Source: UBA1370 sp964515115
Lineage (GTDB): Bacteria; Patescibacteriota; Microgenomatia; UBA1400; PJMF01
Assembly: GCA_964515115.1 (NCBI GenBank)
Contig: CAZESB010000011.1
Span: forward strand, 1 to 24,080
Direction: 5' to 3'
DNA: 24,080 bases
A model generated the notes under the pieces. It had not been told where the DNA came from and did not search any database. It saw nothing but the letters and a program-made list of their open reading frames with translations. The first letter of the stretch is position 1, and every line of letters starts with the position of its first letter. Positions 23,525 through 24,080 of this stretch are shown here, piece by piece. The translations under genes and the position numbers were made by a program.

Positions 23525-23740
23525 TTACCAGCAGCGCAGAACACGCAGTATACCCTTAGCACCTCCCAAGAGCAAGCCGTCTTTTTGGATTTTTCTCAGT
23601 AGGTAGGTGCCGCAGCTGGGTTTGTGCCGACAGTGACTGACGTAGCCAAAAGCGCTGTAGAGAAAATTATATCTGGCAGTTCTGAAAAATTGATAAATTC
23701 TAAGGATGGTCTTAAGCTGGCGGTCGGTCATTTTGCTCAA
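23525..23740 (-). CDS. yidD: YidD-like membrane protein insertion efficiency factor, shortened
   Basis: YidD assists YidC-dependent insertion and is normally encoded between rnpA and yidC, as here. The family pattern is visible: LRIYQFFRTARYNFL, then CRHKPSCGTYLLRKIQKDGLLLGGAKGILRVLRC, with three cysteines at about residues 37, 43 and 70. The protein stops one residue after the final conserved Cys, so the usual HPFHPGGYDPVP-type tail is missing. The first part overlaps the end of rnpA by 29 bases (or 20 if the ATG at 23731 is the start), a common arrangement for this pair. Confidence 0.8.
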   Translation of the reverse strand: MSKMTDRQLKTILRIYQFFRTARYNFLYSAFGYVSHCRHKPSCGTYLLRKIQKDGLLLGGAKGILRVLRCW

Positions 23741-24068
23741 TTATTTTTTCAAAGGCTTGGTTGATTTCTTCAGAGAGGCGCCGCGCTTCGGTTTTTTTGG
23801 CGGCAGCTTTGGCCACAAAAACCAGAGAGTAGGGGGCGCTCAAGTGCGGCTGCGCGGCGCCAGCGACAGCAGCGCTCACCAACCTTTTCATTCTGTTCCT
23901 CTCCACTGCTTTTAGAGAAACTTTTTTTGGCACCACCACGGCCAGCCGCAGCTTTCCTTCCGGGTTTTTCTTATAAAAAACAGTGAAAGACTTGGCAAAA
24001 TAGCGCTCAGCATTCTGAAAAAAATCCGGCTCGGCGCGCAATTTTAATTTTAGCTTTTTAGGAAGCAT
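23712..24068 (-). CDS. rnpA: Ribonuclease P protein component
   Basis: Protein subunit of RNase P, which matures the 5' ends of tRNAs. The signature KAVERNRMKRLV (RNR motif, about residues 54-65) and the preceding LRLAVVVPKKVSLKAV are diagnostic, as is an early aromatic/basic stretch (FTVFYKKNPEGKLRLAV). At 118 residues it is a normal length. The gene is complete; only 12 bases remain to the window edge, where rpmH would be expected next. It overlaps yidD downstream. Confidence 0.93.
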   Translation of the reverse strand: MLPKKLKLKLRAEPDFFQNAERYFAKSFTVFYKKNPEGKLRLAVVVPKKVSLKAVERNRMKRLVSAAVAGAAQPHLSAPYSLVFVAKAAAKKTEARRLSEEINQAFEKIIEQNDRPPA

Positions 24069-24080
24069 ACTGAACTCATT

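Noticed and set aside
1..24080. Alternative genetic code with TGA read as glycine or tryptophan
   Set aside because: Several genes end cleanly at TGA (for example the DUF4143 gene at 7453 and the 92-aa gene at 14301), and conserved proteins need no TGA read-through.
1..24080. CRISPR arrays, insertion sequences or phage genes
   Set aside because: No regularly spaced repeats, transposase motifs, terminal inverted repeats with target duplications, or phage structural motifs were seen.

Overview
The window looks like chromosomal DNA from a Candidate Phyla Radiation (Patescibacteria) bacterium, possibly Microgenomates-like. This is inferred from gene content and style, not from a marker-gene tree. 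The content includes a DUF4012 membrane protein, a VanW protein, a sortase, an orphan TraG/HerA-type ATPase, two DUF4143 ATPases, a compact valyl-tRNA synthetase, and genes that mostly start without a long leader. TGA behaves as a stop codon, so the SR1/Gracilibacteria code does not apply. No tRNA, rRNA, CRISPR array or insertion sequence was found.

Layout, left to right. 1-2587: the end of an unknown + strand gene, then on the - strand a DUF4143 ATPase and a membrane sortase with a long cytoplasmic N-terminus. 2588-3263: an intergenic block with a well-formed promoter, a three-hairpin candidate small RNA ending in a terminator, and an inverted pair of DnaA-box-like sites. 3264-5510 (+): a TraG/HerA-like ATPase. 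5523-11562 (-): solute-binding protein, nucleotidyltransferase, second DUF4143 ATPase, HldE-like cytidylyltransferase-fold protein and RadA, closely packed but with internal promoters. 11706-13472 (+): VanW-family protein. 13469-14937: four small unrecognised genes. 14992-17683 (+): valS and a one-TPR membrane protein. 17694-17716: a very strong hairpin terminator between convergent genes. 17750-24068 (-): ribosomal protein L25, the DUF4012 protein, RNase HI, KhpB/Jag, YidC, YidD and RnpA.

The right end is the conserved rnpA-yidD-yidC-jag block that in many bacteria lies beside rpmH, dnaA and oriC, so the replication origin is probably just beyond position 24080. Several genes serve the cell surface: sortase, VanW, solute-binding protein, DUF4012 and YidC. 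Several serve core information processing: RadA, RNase H, ValRS, L25, RnpA and KhpB.

The least explained parts are the candidate RNA at about 2870-2996, the small-gene island at 13469-14937, and palindromes built into the promoters of both DUF4143 genes and of valS. A recurring theme is a -10 box placed so that transcription would begin at, or within a few bases of, the start codon.
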